A DNA stretch of 64,000 nt from Asterochloris sp. CNOR1 (lineage: Eukaryota > Chlorophyta > Trebouxiophyceae > Trebouxiales > Trebouxiaceae). This document shows, piece after piece, positions 1 to 10,841 of this stretch. The notes under the pieces are model-generated. The model was given only the letters and a program-made list of their open reading frames with translations. It did not search any database and had not been told where the DNA came from. The stretch lies in the NCBI GenBank assembly GCA_963969365.1, contig OZ017761.1, positions 1,302,001-1,366,000 on the forward strand. Direction: 5' to 3'. A program made the translations under genes and the position numbers. The number at the start of each line of letters is the position of its first letter. Position 1 is the first letter of the stretch.

Positions 1-442
1 GTCAGGTCACCTGCGGCACAATGAGAGCAAGGAAGGCATGGTGCGAAGTGACGGCGGGTACCGCTTGCCTGTCCAGAGGGCCGGCCCTGCAAGACATTGA
101 GTGAGGCCAAGTGCAGCCTGCCTGCCTGAGGTGGCTGTCTGCAGGGTTGTCCATGATCTGGCACTTCTGTGTGGCAGCACCCTTGTTGTGCATCATTGCT
201 GGGAGCTCTGCGGCGTCATGCGTCATCAGCGCTCTTAGATGTGCCCCACTCCTGGCCTCTGATGTCCTGCAGGGAGCTGGCACGCCATCCCACTGTGGCT
301 GTGTCCCCTCACACTGCCTCCTACCTCACCTATCGGCGGCCCGTGAAACCACTGTCAGCAGAGTCAGGTGCACCGCCCCTCTGCCGCTTGCTTTGCACAT
401 CTGCTAGAACCATCCCCTGCAATCACTTATTGCCCCACTTCA

Positions 443-1210
443 GGTGTCACCTGCCGGCTGGACACGCCCCCGCTGCATGCAGGGCAGGGCATCAGCGCTG
501 CCCAGCTGTTGCAGGGGCACAGCGCAGCTGCCAGCGGCAGGGTGCAGCTGCCCTTGGTGCAGCAGCCTGTTGGCAGCGATGCACTCCCCAGACTGCACAG
601 CCCGCCCAGGCCCCACCCCTTCAGCAGCAGTGAGGCGGACGGCCGCCCTGCAACTGACCGGCCCTCGGCCACAGATGAGTCCCCAGCAGTGCGCCTGCAC
701 AGTGCCGCTCCGCTGCACCGTCACCAGCTTGGCGGCTCCAGCCCTCGCCCTGTCAGCAGCTCCTGGGCTGCACAGCCAGGTGCTGTGCCATCGTTCAGTC
801 AGACAAGTGTTCTGCATAGAGTTCAGGCTCCAGATGGACCGCCCAACACCCCAGCAAGACTCAGCCCAACAGCCACAAGTCCTCTTCCAGAGCACTTTGG
901 CACGAGGATGCACTGGCCAGCGCAGCCCCTTACGTGCTGGCCTGCCACAGAGTCTGCTGCTGCGAGGCTGAGGCGCACCACCAGCCCCACAGCTTCGCCA
1001 CGGCCATTCAAACAGAGCTCTTCCCGAGTGGCCAGACAGCTCACCCTGAAGTCAGCCTCCAGCAAGTCTTGCAGCAACACCATGCGCCTTTACGGCATCA
1101 ATGGCTCCCGTGGTGCCATGAGAGAGCTGGGCCCAGACCTCAGCATACTTGCCACCCCAGTCCTACAAGGCCTCACCCCAGGGCAGACCTGCGACCAACT
1201 GTCCAGTTAA
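443..1210 (+). CDS. Possible 3'-terminal exon of a gene entering from the left
   Basis: An open frame runs from a CAG acceptor-like site near 442 to a TAA at 1208-1210. The encoded piece is about 255 residues, rich in Ser, Pro, Ala and His, with basic Ser/Thr-rich stretches towards its end, and no domain I recognise. The reverse strand is also partly open here because the sequence is GC-rich, so the assignment rests on composition and on the stop lying before the next gene. It could be the disordered tail of a kinase or regulatory protein whose main part lies left of the window. It may also be noncoding. Confidence 0.3.
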   Translation, partial: GVTCRLDTPPLHAGQGISAAQLLQGHSAAASGRVQLPLVQQPVGSDALPRLHSPPRPHPFSSSEADGRPATDRPSATDESPAVRLHSAAPLHRHQLGGSSPRPVSSSWAAQPGAVPSFSQTSVLHRVQAPDGPPNTPARLSPTATSPLPEHFGTRMHWPAQPLTCWPATESAAARLRRTTSPTASPRPFKQSSSRVARQLTLKSASSKSCSNTMRLYGINGSRGAMRELGPDLSILATPVLQGLTPGQTCDQLSS

Positions 1211-1321
1211 AACGGTGCAGTCATTCCCCATCAGACTTCACGTTGCAGCTCTGGTTCATGTATCATGAGCAAGCTCAGAGAGAGTAACAGATTTTCAGAA
1301 ATAAGAAACTAATCTGGAGTT

Positions 1322-1394
1322 GACTGGGATTCACAATCCGAACCGAGGGGTCTGACTCCCGGGCCGAACATTGAGCCACTACTGGGTAGCTGTG
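1322..1394 (-). repeat. Degenerate tRNA-like / Pol III promoter-like element
   Basis: On the minus strand, bases 1378-1367 resemble an A box (TGGCTCAATG) and bases 1344-1334 resemble a B box (GGTTCGGATT), about 25 bp apart. Next to the B box, 1327-1339 form a short hairpin (GGATT, 3-nt loop, AATCC). No complete acceptor stem or convincing anticodon arm folds around these boxes. A decayed tRNA or the head of a tRNA-derived SINE is the best guess. It lies between the open frame ending at 1210 and the GTPase gene start. Confidence 0.25.
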
Positions 1395-1556
1395 TTCACC
1401 GGGTCGATGTCTCTTGACCTTTCAGGGCGTCGCCAGCTTTGAGTTCAGGGAAGCTTGGTGAACCCCCCGGCAGCTGCATTGCGTTGTCGACGGTGGGATC
1501 CGGTGCTGAGCTATCCGTAGCCTCAGATAATACCTGGGGACGCGCAGAGCTGTGGC

Positions 1557-4500
1557 ATGGCACAGCATCGCAGCGGATCAGGAGACCTGGCCTCACGCCA
1601 GCCGTCCCAGACACATCTGCCAAGACTCTCGACTGATGAAAGTGCTTCGGAGCACTCTGGGGCAGAGCTGGTTGCAGATGTCGATGGCTTGTCACTGGTA
1701 AGTGAGAGAGCTCCGTCTGGAATGGCTGCAAGCTTCAAGTGGGTGCAGCAGGTCCAGTATCACACGCCAGATGCACACTAACATTGTTGTTGCATGCTCC
1801 ACCAACCTCAGATCTGCTCTAAGTGCTCTGCAGGACGAGGGGGGTTTGGATGCAGTGGAGCAGGACATGTTCCTCAAGCTCAACACTGTGGTGCTGCTCA
1901 GGTTCCTGGACAGCTGCTGCGACTATGTGAGTCCAGTGCGGAGCAGGCAGTGCAGGGCTAACATGCAACAGGATCCTGAGGCGGCCGTGGTCTGCAAAGC
2001 AGCGTTCTGTGCTGCACCCTGACCCTTCTCCGGTACCAGAAGGTCTCGAAGACTGCTGGGTCAACCACGTGTGACGACTTCGTGCAGTGTGAGTAAGCCT
2101 GCTGCAAAGGCTGCTCATTGATCTCCAGGGTGCACTGTAGGGTGGCGGAGGTATCACTCCGCACAGGATTGAGGCAGTGGGACCCATGGGAGCGACCTGG
2201 CAGGCTCTCACGCGCCTGGAGAGCTGGTGTCGCAGCTTTACCCAGCAGGAGACAGACCTTCAAAAGAAGGTAGCCTGGGAGTCCTCTGTGCCACCTATAG
2301 ATGCCTTTTGCATGCCACCTGGTTGAGGGGGCTGAATGCTCACCCTCAGCACTGGGGGCTTCGATGTCAGAGGTGGGCGCACTTTCAGCTTTGTGCAACA
2401 TTTTCTAGTAGTTGTATACCTTCTGTGGCTGCTCAACCCCTGATGCATAGGTTCAAGCTGCTGCAGGGTGGGCTGCATCCTCACCCCTGGCCAGATGAGC
2501 ACAGTGTTTGCATGACCTTTGCTCTGCATCTGCTGTGGGCAGAACCGGTAAGAATCCCAATTACTGGGTGCCGTTGCCAACTTGGGCAGGTGCCGGGCCT
2601 CTGCTTCACACCTGCTGGCAGGCCAGGCTGCAGCTCAAGACATTCAGCTTGCGGCCTCGTGGCAACAGAATGCTCACCTCTGACTGCAGTTTCAAGGTCC
2701 GCCACCTGAGGGGCCAGAGCTGCAGCTCAAACCTCCAATCTTGCCTGACTCCTCAGCATGCCTGCTACAGGGAGGGCTGCAGCCCAAGACTTCATCCATC
2801 CGGCGTTTGCTGGATGCTCGCATTGTGTGGCCAGAGCTGACTCTACCAGAGCTGCTGGATCAATTTGACCGCTGCTCCAGGGCAATGGCTGCACATGTGG
2901 ACCCCCAGACTGGGCAGCCTCGGCCGGAACGGGTAAGGCCCTGCATCTGGCCGGGGTCAACTGTGCTCAAAGCCCTTGCTGGCTGTTCAAGTAGACGACC
3001 AAAGGACAGCCGACTGCTGGATTTGCCAAAGACTGCAAAGATACAGGCAACCTCAGGCAGGCTCACGTGTACCTCGCGTGAGGCAAGCACTACCTGCGCC
3101 TCAGGTAGGGCAGCTGCCCGCGTCTATGCTGCTGAGAGTAACTGTTAGGCACCTTCACTGCTGACTACTCCAACAGGCCAGCTTCTGGCAGGCATTTGAG
3201 GATGTCTCCTTGAAGCCCACTGGGACACTGAGTGGGCCACTGAGCTCCAGCTCTGCTTTGCAATGTTGCAAGAGGAATGGTTCTATGCTTGCAGGTGGAC
3301 ATACATGAGCTGCACACCGCTGTCAGGCCCAACCTGCAGTGCATTGTGCGCAGCCTGAGGCGGCCACTGCGCCTGAAGCGCAGCAAGGCCCCGGGCAACA
3401 CCTGGAAGATGGTAGGCGCATGTGCAAGTGCACCGCTCAATCCTAGCTCACGAGCAAGAAACTGGTGCAGAGCAGACAGCATCCATTGCTGGTGACTCTA
3501 ACCACATGATGTGCACTGCTCATGAATTGAGCCTCAAATGGCATGTTGTGAGCATTGCAAGGCATGCATGTTGGGGTACCCATTGCCTATTTGACAGTGG
3601 CAGGGCGCTCTGCTGAAGGCTATCTGGAGCTTTCACAACATGATCATGGGTTGCACAGCCTTGACATCACCCTACCAGCATGGCATGTGCAAACCTTCGG
3701 CACGTCGTCTGCCTTTTTGCTCTGCAGCGTGGCATGTTCTCCAGCGACGCCTGGCAGTCCATGCTCAAAGTTGCGGGGGCTGCCACAGCCCTGGTGGGGG
3801 TGTCAGCCCAGGTGCTGCTGGCTGGGGGGTCCATGGAGGAGGCTCGTGCAGCTGCCTCACGAAAAGCCTCGGAGCGGTGGAACTCAGCTGCCATGCTGGC
3901 ACGGCGGGCAATGCACCTCCCTCAGCTGGCTGCTGAGCTGTGTGTGAGAGGTAGGGACACATGCCATCCCTGCACGTGCATGTCTGGCCTCTCAATATAC
4001 TGCCGTCCCAGCTGACAGTGCGAGGTACAGCGTCAACATGTGTAATCATGATGAAGCGCACGATGAGACCCGTCTGGGTTCCCTACCCTGCACGCTTGCG
4101 CTGAGAGTGAGCCAGTGAGTACTGCCTGCTGCATCTCAGGGCTTGAGGCTTTCCTGCGGGGCAGGCATGACCGTGAGCCAAAAAAAGAAGCAGCAGCCTG
4201 CGGCACCAGGACAGCCCTTCTTGTGGAACTCAACTCACAGGGTGTCCTGACTGCATGCATGAAATGTTGCTCAGTGGGCCTGTCAAAGGCATGCTGCAGC
4301 CTCTGCACAGGAGAGACTGGATTTGGATGGGCTGCCCCTGCCTGCAGGCATCAACGCTGCCCAGTGGAACTACCAGAGGGATGCTGCAGCCAACAATGCC
4401 TGGGAGGACAGGATGGAGCTCCTCATGGACTGGTCAAGCGCTGTGGTGAGCTTGGCTCCTTGTTGTGTAGGTCCTTCTTTGAGGCGCACATGCCAGGGCC

Positions 4501-7500
4501 CAAAGCGCAGAGCCACGCCCCATGGCAGATGCAGCAGAGAATGCGCACAAGGAGGTATACTTGGCGCCGGGCAACGATGACCATGCTGCGCAGCTTGTGA
4601 AGCATGTACTGCCCTGCTGGCACGTCTGAACCAAACATGCTTGCACATACAGTGCTGGCAATGGGGGCGCCTTGCTCTGTGCGCTGCCTGGCCATCGCTT
4701 GGATGCATCGCATTCAATTGCTGCTTGCAGGTGTTCCTGTAGCCACGGCTGGTGTTGAAGCTGGTACCTGTCCCCCAAGTGCACAGCCATGAGGGATAAA
4801 TCTGTCTTCTGGCCATTGCAAGATGCTCCTGCATGTACGGAGGGCTCCGAGGCTGGCAGGGCTGTCAGTGGCATTGTCTCAGTGGCAGCCACGCCGCTCC
4901 CAGGCAGGCAGGGAACCCTGCAGGCAGCAGCCGCTTGCAGCCGCCCTCGCAGTATCTGCCAGAGACCGGCTGCTGTGCCCTCACCCTCGCCGCTGCCCTG
5001 CAGATGCTGCTGCATGCGCAGATGGCCCTGATGCTGGATCGTCTTCTTCACTGCAGCACAGGCTGTGAGGCATGCACCTGCTCATTGCCCGCAGGTGTTC
5101 TTACATGCACAGATGGCCCTCAGGTTGGCAGGGTACCGTGCTACCAAGCAGCCGGGGGCGATTCTGGGAGAAGTGGTGGGCATGGCCAGGAGCGTGGGTG
5201 TGGTGGACAGGCAGGGTGAGTCCTGAGGATAAGCAGTGCAGTAGCTGGCAGGCAGGGAGATAGAGCAGAAGGGGGGCTGTTGTGGACGGGCAAGTAAAGT
5301 TGCGAGGGAGTGCATTGTAGTGACCGAGGGCCCGGGAAGGGGGCCAGGTCAGGGGCTGTTAGGGACAGGCAGGGTGGGGCTCTGGGCCCGTGCACTGGCA
5401 TGATGCACTGCAATGTAAGCACAGGGCTATGCCTGAGATGTGCAGAGGTGGACGTCGTGGACAAGCATGGTGGGTGTTTTGCACTTGCTGTCCATCTGGA
5501 GCATCAGGAGGGCCTCCCGGACAGTTGAGTGAGCACTCAGCGCCTTCATGCGTCTGGTGAGCAGCATTGGGCTGTGTCTGTGGCGATGACAGGTGCCAGC
5601 ATCGTCATGAGTGTGGGCAGTGTGGACAGGCAGGGTTAGATAAAGAGCCCTCCTGAATAGCACACCCTACCCTACCCTACCCACAACAGGGTGAGTGCTG
5701 AGTGACGCCTGCTGCATGACAGTTGCTGGTGCCTGCAGCCATATAGACCAGACTGCAGGCCAGGCAGACAGGCACAGTGGCCCACCCTCAAGAAAGCACT
5801 GCAGAGCGCGTCCAAGTGGCTGTGAAAGGGAGGGCAACAGCCGGGGCCCCTCTGCTGCTTTTTGGCGCCCTGCAGGCTCAACACTCAGAACTCAGCTCCT
5901 GGCAGCTTCCTGCCTGCAGGCAATCTCCTGTCGCAGGCTCCTGCTGGCATCATGAGCACGCCTCTGTTCAACAAGTCAGAGTTTGTCGGCTTGACCATGC
6001 CAGACCACCGGCTGGTGAGCTGCTGAGCTTCAGGGGTGACCTGGAGCCACACAGCCAACTTTGCATGCCCTTGACATTGTCATTGTTTATTGTCTATTGT
6101 AAGCACGCAGGTCAAGATGTGGATGACACTCTCCCTGGACAAACGCATGGCACTGACTGACCCTAGTACGCCGCAAGCCTCACAGCATGACCACAGAGCT
6201 TACTCAATGCCAGGGATGGACCATGAGCTCCATTGCCTGTCTGATTCCGGCCACGGGCCACAGATCTGAACCACACTTGCCGGAAGACCCCCTTCTGGTA
6301 TACATTGTCATTTGATTCGCAACTGGCCTGCTGCATGCAGGCCATTGGGGGCTTTGTTGGGGCCTACTGCCTATACCAAAAGATTGTTCGAGACTTATCA
6401 GATGACACCGTCATCCCACGCCTGGTTGCTGTTGCTGGTGAGCCCCTCTTTGTTCATTTCATTCAGATGTTGACTGATATATAGCACAGCCCTTCTAACT
6501 CAGCAGCGCCCTGGGCTGCACTTGAGCACTCCATGAGTGCAGCGCTCTACTGATGCTGTCTGTGATGACTGGCAAACCCGTCAGCACCTTTCCAAAGCTA
6601 GCTGCTGGGCAGAGCCTCCCTTGGTGTCAAAATGTTTTGCCCCCGATTGCCGCGTGAGACAGGTGGCCGCCCCGCAACATGTGCCTGCGCTTGGGCAGAG
6701 GGCATTCTCTGGCTGGCAGCAACGCGATGAGCCACCCTGACCCTTTGGCGCCTCTCCTGTAGGGGAGACAAGCTCAGGAAAGACAACCATGGTGGGGCAC
6801 CTGCTGGGCATGTCTCCAGCAGCCATTGACAACATCGAAGGAGTGGGCGTTGCCGTGCACACCCTGCTTCCGCGGCCATACAAGTGAGTCTGGCTCCCAC
6901 AAGTGGCGATCGACATGGCTGATGTGTTGCTGCAGAAGGTGCCAATGGCAGCTGGTGCACTCTGCTGGCTGCTTCAGAAGAAGCTGGCTGGTGCAGGAAT
7001 GACCAGTGTTACACTGGGGCGAGGCTGCTGTGTGCATGCAGGCTCCCCCGTTGTGTTGTGCTGTGGGCCCCACTGCTATCTGCAAACGCCATGTGGTCCA
7101 CTGCAGGCTCCCAGGGTCCAACATCGTGCTGGTGGACATGCCAGGTCTCGGTGGGATTGAGCATGAGTGCAAGATTGCTCGTCACTACATCACCGCATCG
7201 AAGAGTGAGTTTGTGCTGGCAGGACTTCCGACATGACGCATGCTGCTGGTGCACAGCTCACGGGCAGGCCTGCTCATACAGCATTGCCTGAAGGCTGTGC
7301 TGCTGGGCTGCATTGACGTGGCCGCACTGCAGCATGGCATCTGCCTGTAAATGCATTGCAGAGTCTCTTTCCACAGGTCTTTTGTTGCTCGCTGCTTTCG
7401 GAATACGCATCTGGCAGGCTGTGCTCATCAATGCTGTACTGCTATTGGCACAAGCATCAGATAAACCGCTTGCAGCAGCATGCACCTGTCTATGGCTGCA

Positions 7501-10184
7501 GACCTGTTTGACGCAGTGGTCTATCTGACCCCGGCTGATGCTGAGATCAAGGCAGTCCACATGGAGCACCTTGTGTCCTTCTCCAAGGCAGTCGGCCCTG
7601 CGTTGCTATGCCTCACCAAGGTATAAAACGGTTGATTGATGTCAGCACTGTGCAGAGGCGTGCACTTGTGCCACAGCTCTGAGCACTGCACTGCACTTGG
7701 CTTTGCCTGATCATGGTATACAACCATGGCCATGCGAGATCGTGCTGTGCTGCGGGGCAGACCCTACAATGTTGTAGGGCCATGAATTGCTTCCTTTCTT
7801 GCTGCAGACCTGCCAGATGGCTGGCATTGATGACGAGCCGCCCAAGGGTGTGGCAGGGGCTATCTGGAATGATGTCTGCCTGCCCTGGTTCGATGCGTTC
7901 AAGGTGAGGCCTGCGATCTGCTGTGCAACAGCTTGCATTCACCGATGCTCAGTGTCACACACTGTTTTTGCCCAAGCTAGCCTCATTCAGTGGGTACTTT
8001 CTCTAGGATCATGATTGCTGGCTGAGCCCATGCTTCACCCTGCTGCCCTGGTCAAGACCAGGTGTATACATGGTTGTGCTTTTGCCTGGTCCAGAGCCTG
8101 CTGCCCGCATACAAAGCAGGCATGCAACACAGAGTAGGGGACCACGGTCTGAGTGCATGATCGCCAGGTTCCCAGGCAGCCACCAAGTCCCTGCCCCTGC
8201 AGGAACGCACCCAAGACGTGGGTGACGATGCTTTCATTGCGCTGCACCACGTGATCCCGCTGGATCTGGCTTACAAGAAGCGTGCTGTCAGGGATGTGAA
8301 GGCTTACCTTGAAGACTGGCCCCACGAGGAGAACATCATTCACAGAAATGTGATCATGGTAGGTGCTGTTGCAACAAAACAGGTGACAGTGGCTGCATCA
8401 ACAGAGCCCTCACAGTGGCTGCCTGTAGTGATCTGTGACCGACTGCTGCAAGTGCTGGCGTGTCATCAGGGCGTGTGCTTGATGGCATGTGCTGCATGCT
8501 GAAGCATACATGGCGAGGGCTGCCTTCATGTTGATGCCTGTGTAGCACGCGCATGAGCACTGTAGAGGGCCACTGGTTTACCTGTACAGGCAGGTGTGGC
8601 AAGGACAGTGGTGGCCCCTGCTGTGGTGGCAATTGACCTGCCTGCTCCACCTGCTCAGTGCGCTGCCTGCGGTGCATTTTGCATGCTGGAAGTACTGCCC
8701 CCCTAATTGGCACTTTTACATATGCTTGCAGTGCTCACAGCTTTGGGGGCATCTGCAGGTGCTGGCAGCCATCATCACATGTGCTAACATCAAGCCAAGA
8801 TATGGGATGGCCTCTGAGCTGGTGCTGCATGGTGAGGCTCTCTCATCAACAAACACCACTTGCCTGTGCTGCACATCTTCTGTAGTGCCTTCTGCAGCGC
8901 CTGTCAGCTTTGGCACAAAATGGCAGTACCTGCAAGTCAACTTGGCGCTGCTGCATCCCCAAGTGACACACAGGGCAGCTGTCAGCTTTGGCAGGGATTT
9001 GCAGCACCTTTCAACCTTAGCTAGGGCCGCCAAGTGTCGCACGGCAAGGCTGCAGTGGGAGTCTGCAGCAGCTGGATAGCCTGTTGATAATGCTACAACA
9101 CTTGCTGTTTGATGAATTGCGCTGTGCAGAACAGGGGGCCTACAGTCTCTCTGCATGATAGTGATGCTCAGCTGCCGATGCTCAGCCGCCGTGTGCCACA
9201 CATGTCTCCAAGTTTTGCACTGCCTCTGCCTGCAGCTGACATGCTGTGAGAGTTTTTGATCCTCCAGTCTTGCACCCAATATGCAACATCCCTAGTGTTG
9301 CTCACGCTGCACACCACTGACAGCTGAACCGCCCCTGCCGACAGGCGACCCCAAGGGCCCTCAGCTGGGAGAGGTGGGCCCCTGGCTGCCCACCACCTTT
9401 GCCCGCAACCATTCGGGTTACAACACTGGCAGTGATGGGCACCCCACCATTGAGCAGGCCTGTGGGGACCCCCAGGCCCAGACTGTGCACCGGCAGCAGT
9501 CCACCTGGACGGCCCGGCAGCCAGACAGGGAGCAGCAGCCAGCCTGGGAGCCGGAGGCAGTCCTGGAGCAGCCGGCCGACCAGCACCAGCAGGCGGGCGG
9601 CTTCCCTGTTGTGGAGCAGGCATTCCAGGCGGTGCATGGACAGGACAACCTGCAGAGGCTGGCCAGGACTGCGCTCTATCGGGACTCACGCGTGAAGAGC
9701 AGGGCAGAGGGCAGGGAGGAGCATCCCAGCAGGGGCCTTCACCAGGAGCCACAAGGCAGGGGCAGGGGAGAGCAGGTGAGACGAGCTGCCTGACTGGCAG
9801 TGTTGGCAGAGCAGCACTGCAGGTGTGCATCGGCCCAGTCTCAGTCCTTCAAGAAGTGTTGCTACAAGTGATACTTTGTCTGGCACGCACGCAGGAGGGT
9901 CACGCAAGCCTGTTTCTCTTGTCCTTGTCGGTGCCTTGAGAGCGGCAGCTTGCTTATTCATAGCAAAGCATGCCTTCCTGCGCATGATCCAAGCGCACTG
10001 CTCCTTTGATGCTCGGCAGGCTCGCCAGCCAGGTGGGGGTCTTGGCCAGAAGGACATGCCAGCCCATCACCACAGCACTTCCCTCCGGGGGCCCAGCGAG
10101 CAGCCGGCAGCAGAGGCAGCAGAGGCAAAGACCCCACCGCGCAGGCGCCGCGGCATCACCCCGCCCCCTAAAATGCGGTGGTAA
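1557..10184 (+). CDS. Large P-loop GTPase, dynamin/IRG-like G domain (about 22 exons)
   Basis: ATG 1557 is the first ATG after an in-frame TAG at 1518. Exons: 1557-1697, 1771-1926, 2040-2081 (or 2088), 2141-2269, 2783-2932, 3177-3203, 3295-3411, 3728-3943, 4311-4445, 5095-5215, 5446-5469, 5920-6014, 6111 to unresolved, 6341-6437, 6763-6883, 7107-7204, 7502-7620, 7808-7903, 8203-8358, 8732-8831, 9345-9775, 10020-10184. Phases agree except at the ends of the 2040 and 6111 exons. The product is about 930 residues: a mainly helical N-terminal half, a G domain with P loop GETSSGKT (6763 exon) and switch DMPGLGG (7107 exon), then a Gln/Pro-rich and basic tail. The G4-like LTKT lacks the usual Asp. 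Dynamin-superfamily or IRG-like membrane GTPase is inference from motif style. No membrane segment is obvious. Confidence 0.75.
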
Positions 10185-10841
10185 CGTCATGAAGCAGTGC
10201 ATCCCCAGCAGGCTGCCCTGAGCATGGGCACAAAGCTCGCTGCGCGGGCGCCATGCATCACTCTGTCCCCATGATGAGGTCACAGATAGCTGCCCGCAGC
10301 ATTTGCTGGTGTGCAGGCCTCATAGCAACTGCTTGGCACTCAGCACCTGCACTTCAGGCACCCCATGAATATAATGTCCGCTAGGGCAGCCCTTGGTGCA
10401 CCATGATCCAACATTTCACTGCCTTTCTGCACTGACATTGAGGACCAGCGTCCTGGGCCTCTCTCTCCTAACTGCATCTACAGCTTGACTCAGTAAGGGC
10501 TGCTCACATTTCTGCACCCTTACAGTCCCGCTGCAATGACATGGCGGTGTACCTAGACATCCAATTTTGAGATGGTTTGTTGTCTGCAATGTTGCCCCTC
10601 AGAATCTTTCTCAATGATCTGAGGTGCAAATGAATGCAGTGTCTCCTATGTACCTGAGCCGTGTCAGAATGTGAATCCTGGTTGGAAAGGTGTACCAAGT
10701 TGACTTGCACTTTGCTGAAAGTAATTAGTCTCTATGCAACGGTGTGGCCAGCAAGTCATGAGCTGTCAAACTTGATTGTGAGATGCCATGCTGAGCGTCA
10801 AAGCTATTTTCAAGGAGCACCACAGTGATGCAGCATCACTG
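10185..10841. other. Convergent intergenic spacer
   Basis: This lies between the stop of the plus-strand GTPase gene and the stop of the minus-strand lectin gene. It is more AT-rich than the genes. I see no open frame with splice context and no RNA gene; it should hold both 3' UTRs. Confidence 0.6.

Noticed and set aside
9168-9830. Open frame of 220 codons on the minus strand
   Set aside because: It is antisense to the GTPase exon 9345-9775, whose phase fits both neighbours.
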